Under the pieces are notes generated by a model. The model ran no database searches and was not told where the DNA came from. It saw nothing but the letters and a program-made list of their open reading frames with translations. The position numbers were made by a program, and so were the translations under genes. Shown in pieces: positions 18,101 through 22,916 of a stretch of DNA of 64,000 nucleotides. Location: assembly GCA_903813345.2 (NCBI GenBank), contig CAIIXF020000001.1, forward strand, positions 37,043,366 through 37,107,365, given 5' to 3'. The stretch comes from Owenia fusiformis (lineage: Eukaryota > Annelida > Polychaeta > Sabellida > Oweniidae). How positions within the stretch are numbered: the first letter of the stretch is position 1; each line of letters opens with the position of its first letter.

Positions 18101-19600
18101 ATGTAAAAGTAAATATTTTCTTATTTGTATCTTAGTATGTCTTCTTATTGTTCTTATTCATAGGGATAACTAACTTGTTGTGTTTGTTTTTGTAGAGTCT
18201 AGAATTTACTGTAGATAGTGACACGCCTCTCAGCCCCACAGTCAGACAACCACTAGCGATAGTAAAACAGGAGCTTAGACGCCTAATAGAAAAAAATATT
18301 TCCAATGAGCAGATATTTGATTGGATATCATCTAGTGTTGGGGAGCCACAATGTCGGGAACCTCAATTTATTCGTGCTCTCATGAGGGCAGTCTGTAATA
18401 GTGCAATCAAAGGTATGTCAACAAACAGAGCAGTTATAACCTAGTTATAACCTACATGAAGTCTTGCTTCAAGTCTTGTTAATCCCCCTTTTTCTCTTCT
18501 TTGTGAAGGTGTCATGTTAGTGGGGTAGACACACACCTGATGCAAGACTTCCTAGTTGATATATTTACATAGTGTAAATTATGTATTTGTGCATCATAGA
18601 TGATGATTGAATTATTGCATAGCTCATCAGAAATGGTTTGTGAAGATTATATTTTCTCTTAGCTGATATGATGCTTTCATATTGAGAAACTTAATGAATT
18701 ATTCTTTCAACTTCTCTGTAAATAGTGAGTGAGAAACATTATATTCTTCTCTTGTCACCAATCCATGTGCGTTTTACTGGTATGGCAAATAAAATAACTA
18801 AATGTGTTGATATATGTATTGCAGGATCCTTACCAAACATTAGTTATGAACTAAAAGAGATCAAAGATAGACAGTTACTTCTACAACGGTATCTAGATCA
18901 CCAGCCCACCCTAGAACTACAGGCGCTATATGAGCTACAAGCCTTAGTACATGAATTAGAGCACCCACCAGGTATGAATTTGAACACATATGTCTGAATA
19001 TTCAGAGCACTGATTAGAAATAGAGGAATGCAATTTATTGAGGCAGAGGGTTCAATAGATGGTATGATTGAACAGGAATCTGATATATTGTGTATTACTA
19101 AATTATGCATGCATTAGATATGTTATCCAGTACTGTAACAGTAAGAATCCAGTTGTGCTCTGTAATCTAAAATATCATCAAATTCATAATTGATTTTGCA
19201 TCATAAATGATGATTGAATTATTGCATAGCTCATCAGAAATGGTTTGTGAAGATAATATTTTCTCTTAGCTGATATGATGCATCATTTTACCTGTAAAAT
19301 GTAGTATTCTTTAATAATTTGCTGGAAAATAATTTCTCGTCTCATTTTGAACTAAAATATTCCCAGATTGTGAAGGAGATACCTATAGAACCACCCTATA
19401 TTCTACTTTTCATATTTCCAGGTTTACTACGGAATATATTTGATACATTATATGACGAGGACATTATATCTGAGGATGCCTTTAACCAATGGGAAGCTAG
19501 TGAAGATCCCGCTGAGCAGGAAGGCAAGGGAGTTGCGCGTAAATCAGTTGTACAGTTCTTTACCTGGTTACGCGAGGCTGATGAGGAGGCAGAAAGTTGA
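1..19600 (+). CDS. EIF4G: eIF4G, translation initiation factor 4 gamma (5' partial, 22 exons)
   Basis: Scaffold of the cytoplasmic eIF4F cap-binding complex; the family binds eIF4E, eIF4A, eIF3 and PABP. Exons: 1-135, 480-612, 883-1097, 1385-2065, 9105-9438, 9961-10094, 10522-10641, 11539-11718, 12099-12236, 12489-12548, 12873-13031, 13165-13244, 13408-13669, 14103-14251, 14635-14761, 15161-15297, 15560-15763, 16102-16455, 16638-16941, 18196-18412, 18825-18971, 19422-19600. Every intron is GT-AG, phases agree throughout, and the sum is 4,449 nt (1,482 codons plus stop). Residues are numbered from base 1. The [16 protein letters not shown] block (about 115-130) matches the vertebrate [16 protein letters not shown] segment. 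YDRDFLL (513-519) is the eIF4E motif YxxxxL-phi. MIF4G is about 645-877, MA3 about 1120-1300 and W2 about 1303-1482, ending in the acidic/aromatic box [12 protein letters not shown]. The start codon lies upstream of the window. Whether the gene corresponds to vertebrate EIF4G1 or EIF4G3 cannot be told. The introns host box C/D snoRNAs. Confidence 0.95.
219..300 (+). ncRNA. Box C/D snoRNA, family A copy 1 (snR60/SNORD80-like)
   Basis: Lies in eIF4G intron 1. Terminal stem 219-226 with 293-300, box C ATGATGA (228-234), D' CAGA (253-256), C' CTGATGA (262-268), box D CTGA (289-292). The 12 nt before box D (277-288, TTTCGCCCCTAT) are fully complementary to the universally conserved 28S segment AUAGGGGCGAAA. 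The fifth position pairs with the second G of the G-run, the site methylated by yeast snR60 (Gm908) and human U80 (Gm1612) as I recall. The D' guide pairs, with one mismatch, around UGAACUAUGC, the snR60 second site. Confidence 0.88.
480..612 (+). CDS. EIF4G: eIF4G exon 2
   Basis: Gln/Pro/Tyr-rich linker, residues 46-89 ([20 protein letters not shown]). Acceptor CTATTTCAG|T, donor C|GTAAGA, ending one base into a codon. Confidence 0.85.
883..1097 (+). CDS. EIF4G: eIF4G exon 3, conserved N-terminal KRE...DPD block
   Basis: Residues 90-161. It contains [20 protein letters not shown], the counterpart of the conserved vertebrate block after the PABP-binding region ([20 protein letters not shown], from memory). 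The first two bases complete a Pro codon from exon 2. Donor AAT|GTGAGT. Confidence 0.9.
1205..1282 (+). ncRNA. Box C/D snoRNA, family A copy 2
   Basis: Lies in eIF4G intron 3, ending 102 nt before the acceptor. Perfect terminal stem GTCATA/TATGAC, box C GTGATGA (1212-1218), C' CTGATGA, box D CTGA (1273-1276). Same 28S guide TTTCGCCCCTAT at 1261-1272 as copy 1. Confidence 0.88.
1385..2065 (+). CDS. EIF4G: eIF4G exon 4, Pro/Glu-rich linker with heptapeptide repeats
   Basis: The largest exon (227 codons, residues 162-388), low in complexity and rich in Pro, Glu, Val and Ala, so predicted disordered. It holds six tandem 21-nt units (1844-1969) coding EPARVAT and variants. Acceptor CATTTCAG|ACT, donor AAG|GTTAGT. 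Phase is 0 at both ends, so the exon could be skipped without a frameshift. Confidence 0.88.
1844..1969 (+). repeat. 21-bp coding tandem repeat (EPARVAT heptapeptides)
   Basis: Six tandem 21-nt units in eIF4G exon 4. The first four code EPARVAT with near-identical nucleotides; the last two drift to EPARVVA and EPTRTAS. Nucleotide identity points to recent slippage or unequal exchange. Confidence 0.9.
2203..2281. repeat. 79-bp near-perfect hairpin, probable tiny foldback element
   Basis: Arms GGTTTTGGATACAGGGTATA and TTATACCCTGTATCCAAAACC pair. Inside them GGGAAATAT pairs with ATATTTCCC. No clear target duplication. Confidence 0.6.
6569..6622 (+). CDS. EIF4G: Possible alternative first coding exon of eIF4G
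   Basis: ATG in a good context (GAAACATGT) opens [18 protein letters not shown] and ends exactly at a strong donor, ACG|GTAAGT, in phase 0. That is the phase of exon 5 at 9105. An in-frame TAG sits four codons upstream (6557-6559), and a three-codon upstream ORF (ATG GAG GAT TAG, 6544-6555) precedes it. Spliced to exon 5 it would give an isoform that lacks the N-terminal conserved block but keeps the eIF4E site. Inference from sequence; transcript evidence is needed. Confidence 0.45.
9105..9438 (+). CDS. EIF4G: eIF4G exon 5, linker up to the eIF4E-binding region
   Basis: Residues 389-500, Ala/Pro-rich then acidic, ending [11 protein letters not shown] just before DQWSP, the counterpart of vertebrate KYEYKSDQWKP. 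Acceptor TTTCCAG|CAG; a CAG CAG pair allows an alternative acceptor three bases on. Donor GAAG|GTATGT. Confidence 0.9.
9779..9856 (+). ncRNA. Box C/D snoRNA, family A copy 3
   Basis: Lies in eIF4G intron 5, 104 nt before the acceptor. Box C GTGATGA (9786-9792), box D CTGA (9847-9850), 28S guide 9835-9846, terminal stem GTCATA/TATGAC. Identical to copy 2 from stem to stem. Confidence 0.88.
9961..10094 (+). CDS. EIF4G: eIF4G exon 6, eIF4E-binding motif
   Basis: Residues 500-544. [11 protein letters not shown] (YDRDFLL at 9999-10019) is the canonical YxxxxL-phi helix that docks on the dorsal face of eIF4E. The following [12 protein letters not shown] matches vertebrate GLPHISDVVLDK. Acceptor TTACTTTCAG, donor AAA|GTAGGT. 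Confidence 0.95.
10342..10424 (+). ncRNA. Box C/D snoRNA, family C copy 1
   Basis: Lies in eIF4G intron 6, 97 nt before the acceptor. Long imperfect terminal stem 10342-10352 with 10414-10424, overlapping box C options GTGATGA/ATGATGA (10354-10363), perfect D' CTGA (10377-10380), box D CTGA (10410-10413). The D' guide TTGTATGGCTTAT is conserved in all three family C copies; the box D guide is not. Confidence 0.82.
10522..10641 (+). CDS. EIF4G: eIF4G exon 7
   Basis: Residues 545-584, including VDFTPSFF, a conserved eIF4G patch (vertebrate PDFTPSFA) just C-terminal of the eIF4E site. Acceptor TGCTTCCAG, donor CCT|GTAAGT. Exactly 40 codons, phase 0. Confidence 0.92.
10841..11286. mobile_element. 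Non-autonomous hAT-like element in eIF4G intron 7
   Basis: 446 bp with terminal inverted repeats TAGGGGTGAGACGA and TCATCTCACCCCTA, flanked by a perfect 8-bp duplication GTAATATG (10833-10840 and 11287-11294). The interior has repeated GAGTCGA/TCGACTC motifs and no transposase. Confidence 0.88.
11539..11718 (+). CDS. EIF4G: eIF4G exon 8
   Basis: Residues 585-644. A Gly/Arg-rich run ([16 protein letters not shown]) is followed by [20 protein letters not shown], matching vertebrate [20 protein letters not shown] just before MIF4G. Acceptor TATATAG, donor GAG|GTAAGA. Confidence 0.92.
11787..11865 (+). ncRNA. Box C/D snoRNA, family D copy 1 (18S guide)
   Basis: Lies in eIF4G intron 8. Box C GTGATGA (11794-11800), D' CTGA (11817-11820), C' TGTGAAGA, box D CTGA (11854-11857), bulged terminal stem GTAGCC/GGTTAAC. 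The guide GAATTCCTCGTT (11841-11852) is fully complementary to the conserved 18S segment AACGAGGAAUUC. By the D+5 rule the G of AACG would be methylated, probably the yeast Gm1572 site served by snR57 (from memory). Confidence 0.85.
12099..12236 (+). CDS. EIF4G: eIF4G exon 9, start of MIF4G domain
   Basis: Residues 645-690: [18 protein letters not shown] then NVIDLIFDK, the first HEAT hairpins of MIF4G (vertebrate [27 protein letters not shown]). This domain binds eIF4A. Confidence 0.95.
12319..12398 (+). ncRNA. Box C/D snoRNA, family D copy 2 (degenerate box D)
   Basis: Lies in eIF4G intron 9, 90 nt before the acceptor. Box C GTGATGA (12327-12333) and the 18S guide GAATTCCTCGTT (12374-12385) are intact. 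Box D is TTGA (12387-12390) and D' is CAGA. The changed box D suggests a weak or dying copy. Confidence 0.7.
12489..12548 (+). CDS. EIF4G: eIF4G exon 10, MIF4G
   Basis: A 60-nt exon for [20 protein letters not shown], the near-invariant MIF4G segment (vertebrate [20 protein letters not shown]). Acceptor TTTTTCAG, donor CCA|GTAAGT. Confidence 0.95.
12873..13031 (+). CDS. EIF4G: eIF4G exon 11, MIF4G
   Basis: Residues 711-763: [20 protein letters not shown], matching vertebrate [20 protein letters not shown], then a charged helical stretch. Confidence 0.94.
13048..13101 (+). pseudogene. Decayed family A snoRNA copy
   Basis: In eIF4G intron 11. Keeps GGCTCATCAGAAA, a C'-like CGATGAAGATTTTATT and outer complementarity (TTATGA with GTCATAA). 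It lacks the box D CTGA and the TTTCGCCCCTAT guide, and the first box is altered to ATGATAT. Probably a dead copy. Confidence 0.55.
13165..13244 (+). CDS. EIF4G: eIF4G exon 12, MIF4G
   Basis: Residues 764-790: [20 protein letters not shown] then RTLGNIR. The closing AG of this exon and the G of exon 13 form the Arg codon of [11 protein letters not shown]. Confidence 0.92.
13408..13669 (+). CDS. EIF4G: eIF4G exon 13, end of MIF4G domain
   Basis: Residues 790-877: [40 protein letters not shown] and [14 protein letters not shown]. These are the most conserved blocks of MIF4G and very close to the vertebrate sequence. Confidence 0.96.
13850..13924 (+). ncRNA. Box C/D snoRNA, family C copy 2
   Basis: Lies in eIF4G intron 13. 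Perfect 8-bp terminal stem GTGTCTTA/TAAGACAC, box C within 13859-13868, D' CCGA (13882-13885, one change from consensus), box D CTGA (13913-13916). Keeps the conserved guide GTATGGCTTAT before D'. Confidence 0.82.
14103..14251 (+). CDS. EIF4G: eIF4G exon 14
   Basis: Residues 878-927: [20 protein letters not shown], matching vertebrate [20 protein letters not shown], then a Gln-rich tail. Acceptor TTTCACCAG, donor AA|GTAAGT. Confidence 0.93.
14335..14412 (+). ncRNA. Box C/D snoRNA, family A copy 4
   Basis: Lies in eIF4G intron 14. Box C GTGATGA (14342-14348), box D CTGA (14403-14406), 28S guide 14391-14402, terminal stem GTCATA/TATGAC. Identical to copies 2 and 3, so either recently duplicated or homogenised. 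Confidence 0.88.
14635..14761 (+). CDS. EIF4G: eIF4G exon 15
   Basis: Residues 927-969: Gly/Arg-rich, then [20 protein letters not shown] and LRLTK, matching vertebrate [20 protein letters not shown] and RLTK in the MIF4G-MA3 linker. Confidence 0.92.
14847..14925 (+). ncRNA. Box C/D snoRNA, family D copy 3 (18S guide)
   Basis: Lies in eIF4G intron 15. Box C GTGATGA (14854-14860), D' CTGA (14877-14880), box D CTGA (14914-14917), 18S guide 14901-14912. All boxes intact. Confidence 0.85.
15161..15297 (+). CDS. EIF4G: eIF4G exon 16, linker
   Basis: Residues 970-1015: [20 protein letters not shown], comparable to vertebrate FAPGGRLSWGKGSSGG. Acceptor GTGTTTTCAG, donor AG|GTACAC. Confidence 0.9.
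15367..15445 (+). ncRNA. Box C/D snoRNA, family C copy 3
   Basis: Lies in eIF4G intron 16, 114 nt before the acceptor. Terminal stem GGTGCC/GGCACC, box C ATGATGA within 15376-15385, D' CTGA (15399-15402), box D CTGA (15433-15436), conserved guide GTATGGCTTAT before D'. Confidence 0.82.
15560..15763 (+). CDS. EIF4G: eIF4G exon 17, linker
   Basis: Residues 1015-1083: NRFSALSGG start (vertebrate LNRFSALQQ), then a disordered Arg/Gly/Pro-rich linker ([20 protein letters not shown]). Confidence 0.9.
15947..16014 (+). pseudogene. Decayed family B snoRNA copy
   Basis: In eIF4G intron 17. Resembles family B across ATTGAATTTTTGTATTGCTC, GAGAAATTGTTTGTGAAG and CTGATTTGATGC. Box C has become ATGAAGA, and about 14 nt including most of the box D guide are missing. 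No good terminal stem. Confidence 0.5.
16102..16455 (+). CDS. EIF4G: eIF4G exon 18, start of MA3 domain
   Basis: Residues 1083-1201. MA3 starts near [20 protein letters not shown], matching vertebrate [20 protein letters not shown], and continues with [12 protein letters not shown]3 is a second, modulatory eIF4A-binding domain. Confidence 0.94.
16638..16941 (+). CDS. EIF4G: eIF4G exon 19, end of MA3 domain
   Basis: Residues 1201-1302: [20 protein letters not shown], matching vertebrate [20 protein letters not shown]. Acceptor CTGTTCCAG, donor AAT|GTGAGT. Confidence 0.94.
16973..17940. mobile_element. Dispersed repeat with ATCCCATCGAAC ends and CCGT tract (copy 1)
   Basis: Inside eIF4G intron 19. 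Outer 12-bp inverted repeat ATCCCATCGAAC (16973-16984) and GTTCGATGGGAT (17929-17940). A CCGT microsatellite near 17011-17048 is followed by tandem units rich in AAAATGGCCGCCATTTT. A second copy with the same plan lies at 62661-63431. Class uncertain. Confidence 0.65.
17340..17880 (+). repeat. About four tandem units of roughly 140 bp
   Basis: Each unit runs from AGTAGTGGAGCGATTTTGTT through TTGGTATGTGAATACTATAA and TTTTGGTAGAAGGCGGCC to TGAAAAATGGCCGCCATTTT. They are internal to the transposon-like repeat in intron 19. Confidence 0.75.
17997..18073 (+). ncRNA. Box C/D snoRNA, family D copy 4 (18S guide)
   Basis: Lies in eIF4G intron 19, 122 nt before the acceptor and just after a transposon. 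Box C GTGATGA (18004-18010), D' CTGA (18027-18030), box D CTGA (18064-18067), guide 18051-18062. Terminal stem GTAGCC/GGTTAC pairs throughout with one G-U, the best stem of the family. Confidence 0.85.
18196..18412 (+). CDS. EIF4G: eIF4G exon 20, start of W2 domain
   Basis: Residues 1303-1375: [17 protein letters not shown] and [15 protein letters not shown], matching vertebrate SSNQRVFDWIEANLSEQQ and LVRALMTAVCYSAI. The W2 domain recruits Mnk kinases in animals. Confidence 0.93.
18458..18551 (+). ncRNA. Possible structured RNA in eIF4G intron 20
   Basis: A perfect 10-bp outer stem GAAGTCTTGC/GCAAGACTTC encloses 74 nt with an inner GGTGTC/GACACACC pairing. CTGA falls just inside the 3' arm as in a C/D snoRNA, but there is no box C after the 5' arm. 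It may be a foldback element or an unrelated RNA. Confidence 0.3.
18591..18674 (+). ncRNA. Box C/D snoRNA, family B copy 1
   Basis: Lies in eIF4G intron 20. Perfect 8-bp terminal stem GCATCATA/TATGATGC, box C ATGATGA (18600-18606), D' CAGA, box D CTGA (18663-18666). The D' guide GCATAGCTCAT is shared with family A in better form (one mismatch to 28S UGAACUAUGC). The guide before box D (TTTTCTCTTAG) differs from family A and I do not recognise its target. Confidence 0.85.
18825..18971 (+). CDS. EIF4G: eIF4G exon 21, W2 domain
   Basis: Residues 1375-1424: [20 protein letters not shown] and [14 protein letters not shown], matching vertebrate LQALYALQALVVTLEQPP. Confidence 0.93.
19198..19281 (+). 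ncRNA. Box C/D snoRNA, family B copy 2
   Basis: Lies in eIF4G intron 21. Terminal stem GCATCATA/TATGATGC, box C ATGATGA (19207-19213), box D CTGA (19270-19273). Nearly identical to the copy in the preceding intron, which points to local duplication. Confidence 0.85.
19422..19600 (+). CDS. EIF4G: eIF4G exon 22, C-terminus and stop
   Basis: Residues 1424-1482: [20 protein letters not shown] and [17 protein letters not shown], the paired acidic/aromatic boxes that end eIF4G W2 domains. Stop TGA at 19598-19600. Confidence 0.95.
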
Positions 19601-20720
19601 TAATCACCACCCTTAGGACTGGCTGGATTATAGATATACTGCAATTTTGTGATTTCTATACAATTATATAGTAAATGCTCCTATGGATGTCTATGGATTG
19701 GAGCCTCTGAATTTGAATTCTGCACTGTAACTCAATCTTGCATAACCATTGATACAAAAGCAAATGATGCTATCACTGTGGACATTTCGAATTGTAACCC
19801 ACAACTATGACTGTAGGGATGAAAATCTTATGTGATCATTATTATGTATATGCAGATGACTGGTAAATGTGAGGATTGTGGATCTATGGTGCTTTATGAG
19901 AATATACCTGCACTTAGCATGCTGATTCCGCGATTTTAAACCACTTTCAACCACTTCATTGAATTGAATGATTATACGTCTGTCTAATTGGTCAAAATTG
20001 TTCCAAGTTTGATATATGAAAATGCGTTTGTTGATTCTTTAGACAGTATTCTATGAAGTATTATATTTATCAGGTCTGCTAAACAAGACTACAGAACATA
20101 GATATTTAATTGAGGTGATGGGATTCCCAGGTTGTGGGTGAAACCTTAAATTGCCTGCCTAGCTTTTGTAAACCATTGGCACAAGAATGACAGGTTCTGT
20201 TAACTCTCTCTCTGAACTTGTTACAATGATGTTCACTTGGTTCTAGAAGAGCCTTTTGTATGAAGTGCCTGATTTGACAGGTTCCTAGCTTTAGTAACCA
20301 TAGCAACCAGAAAGGGGGATTCTGAGCTAGATTGAATGACTAACTCGGAATATCACTTTCTTGGAAAATTAATATATTCTGGTTGATTTTTTGAGAAATT
20401 TTTATTATTTTTGTTAATTTATCTGTCATGAAATAATTGCAAATGAGTAGTATAAGGTTGTGTAAATTGTAAGACCCGTCATAGATTGGATGTGGCAACT
20501 TGAATCGGGAGTTGACATCTTACACAGCAATACTTTAAACTGTGTAGTATGTCTTCAATGTACAGCGCAATGTAGCATGGGTCACATTCTGAATGTGTCT
20601 TATGAAACTTGAGAATCAAGAGTCCTAGTCAACATGTGTTTTTGTTGAATGGCAATGTCTTTGTAATACAGAAATGTTCAACCAATGGGCTTGTAAATAA
20701 ATAATGTAAAAACAAATCAT
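19601..20720 (+). other. EIF4G: eIF4G 3' UTR
   Basis: AT-rich non-coding stretch between the eIF4G stop and the first good poly(A) signal. It ends with a Pumilio-type UGUAAAUA at 20692-20699 overlapping the poly(A) hexamer. No other coding potential was seen. Confidence 0.7.
20696..20701 (+). terminator. EIF4G: AATAAA poly(A) signal of eIF4G
   Basis: AATAAA followed about 30 bases later by a T/G-rich stretch (TTTTGTTTGTTC), the usual arrangement for cleavage near 20,715-20,725. Confidence 0.7.
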
Positions 20721-22188
20721 TTTAAGAATTTTGTTTGTTCAAATAGATTTGAATGTGAATAGTTTCTTGCTCTGCTGTTCGTTATCAGAATTTAAGAAGG
20801 GACATGTTGCAGAGTTTTCAATATGATTTTTGGGGTTGAACCAATTAAATCAGAAAATTGTTTTATTATCATTTATTGAAATGAAGTCTCACTCATCATT
20901 GTGTAACTGTACTAAGCAGTACAGCACCCTCTCTCTGAGTAAATGTTGAGGTCATTTTTGGCTCCATTTGGAAAACTGCTTAATCTATTCAAGGGTGGGA
21001 TGGTGGGTGCTGTTCACCCCTAGTCTTTTTGTACCAAAATTGAAGGGTTCTGAGCACTGAAGTAACTGTATTTGGTATCTTTTAAATAATGTTTATCATT
21101 GTCGCTTTCCACTGGGTATAGAGGAAGGAACAACTGAAACGTGAATCAAGATGGCAGTCACATTTTTTATTATCTCTATTTACAATACAATGTACATGAA
21201 CTAGTGTAGTTACAAAATGGCATATTTAGAATTTCAAAAAAAAATTTGATCTTTAAGGGCCATGAATTCAGACAATCCTAGAGATTTTTCAGATTTCTTA
21301 TTTGAAGAGACTGCGAATTTGAATTCATGCTATCTAATATGAGGTATTCATCAGAATTTCACAAAAAATTATATAGAATCCAAAAAAGTATCCAGTTGAA
21401 TTTTGTTTCAGTCAAAATTAAAATTTATTCCAGGATGTCCAGATTAATCCATAATGAATCGTTACGATGGAGAAACCCCAGATTTGAAAATGGCTCGAAA
21501 ATGAAAAAACTGTCACAGAAAATGATAAAAATTACTATTTATCACAGTTGCTATTCAAATGTATTGTTGAAACTCAACATTCTTTCGACTTTTCCTCTCT
21601 TGAGTCTTACAATCAAAAGTAAAAAGTTCAGTCCTTTATTGGATCTAAAAATCCAGTATTGAAATTAATTTCGATGCTCCCACTTCATCCTGGATCATGG
21701 TACAAGAAGTTAAATTACAAGATTCTAACTAAACGCAAAAGACAGAGAAGATATGGTACCCCTTTAAAGATATAGCAAACTATAATATGCAATATTTTGA
21801 GATCATTGACCATCTTACTTCACCAGGTTCATGCCTTGTGATAACAATAAGAGATGGTGTTCAAATGTTGACAGTTGGCGAATAAACAGTTCATTTCACT
21901 TCTTTTGTAAATATGATTTTTCAACATAATGAAATCCATCTTCTACCCCTTCCCTGCAAATGTAATTAATGTCACTACTGTTGACATTTAGAACACCATG
22001 CTTTAACAGAATAAAAACTCTGTCTGGGCCAGAACACACAAAACAAGGCTAGTTGGGACAACGTTGAGTCATTGCTTAGGGTTCTACATGTAGGCGGTCC
22101 TTAAATTCACAATTGGAATCTGTATATATCCCCACTAAAATATAAGATAAAGCCTAGCATCATGTCTCTGGTCCTCAGCATTTTCTAC
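20721..22188. other. Intergenic region between convergent eIF4G and CUB-Ly6 genes
   Basis: About 1.5 kb of AT-rich sequence. No exon with sensible splice sites, RNA gene or clear repeat was found. Part of it may be the 3' UTR of the minus-strand gene. Confidence 0.6.
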
Positions 22189-22194
22189 TTTATT
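22189..22194 (-). terminator. Candidate AATAAA poly(A) signal of CUB-Ly6 gene
   Basis: First AATAAA on the minus strand after the stop codon, about 380 nt into the 3' UTR. Variants closer to the stop cannot be excluded. Confidence 0.4.
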
Positions 22195-22572
22195 TCCCTT
22201 CGGTCGTATTTCCTGATGGGGTTTACACAAGGGCTTGAGGCAACACTAAATGAACCGGTTTTTCTAGATTGAATGTGTAATTATTCTGTGTTCTGTCCTT
22301 GGTATATACACTTTCAAGTTCATTTGACAGCTTTTAGGTGTCCCATGGCAATGGGATAATGAGTATCCACTGCAATCATTTAAAAAAACATGTAAAATCT
22401 TTGTGGCAGTATATTTCAAAGAGGTCGATCAGACAAAGTTGTTAAGCATGTATAGAAATTCCAGAACTCCAATAGAATTCCCATATTTCTTTCAATTGAC
22501 AAAACTATTCTGATTGATAGAATATATTTTATCAAATCAATTCATTATCCATGCTCGTTTATAATCAATGTA

Positions 22573-22916
22573 TTATGCAAAGTACATCAGCACTGTAAAA
22601 AGCAATAACACAATAGAGCTCGTATTGGAGCCAACACTATTGGAATTTCTGTAGAATTTCTTCTCACTATGATTACACTTATATGAATTACACCTATAGC
22701 TACTGCAGTATGTATTATCAAGACATTCCGCCATTGTTCCACTTGTACATCCTCTCTCTACACTGATGAATTCATCTGTGTATGCATTATATTTGGCTAG
22801 GGAATAGCAGTATGGTTTGTCAGCTGGACATTGTTCTGTTCCTATGGCTTGAGTGTTGTTGAAGCAGTCACCAGTGTTGGTGGTATCTGTGCAACTGTAA
22901 CAGGTAGGCTTGTCCT
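22573..22916 (-). CDS. CUB-Ly6 gene exon 4 (Ly6/uPAR domain, GPI tail)
   Basis: Encodes residues 157-270: the CYSC...CPADKPYCYSLAKYN...GC...CN cysteine pattern of a three-finger domain, then the hydrophobic tail and TAA. One exon carries the whole domain, consistent with domain shuffling. Confidence 0.87.

Noticed and set aside
18458-18551. Calling the intron 20 hairpin a C/D snoRNA
   Set aside because: There is no box C after the 5' arm, so only a low-confidence structured segment is reported.
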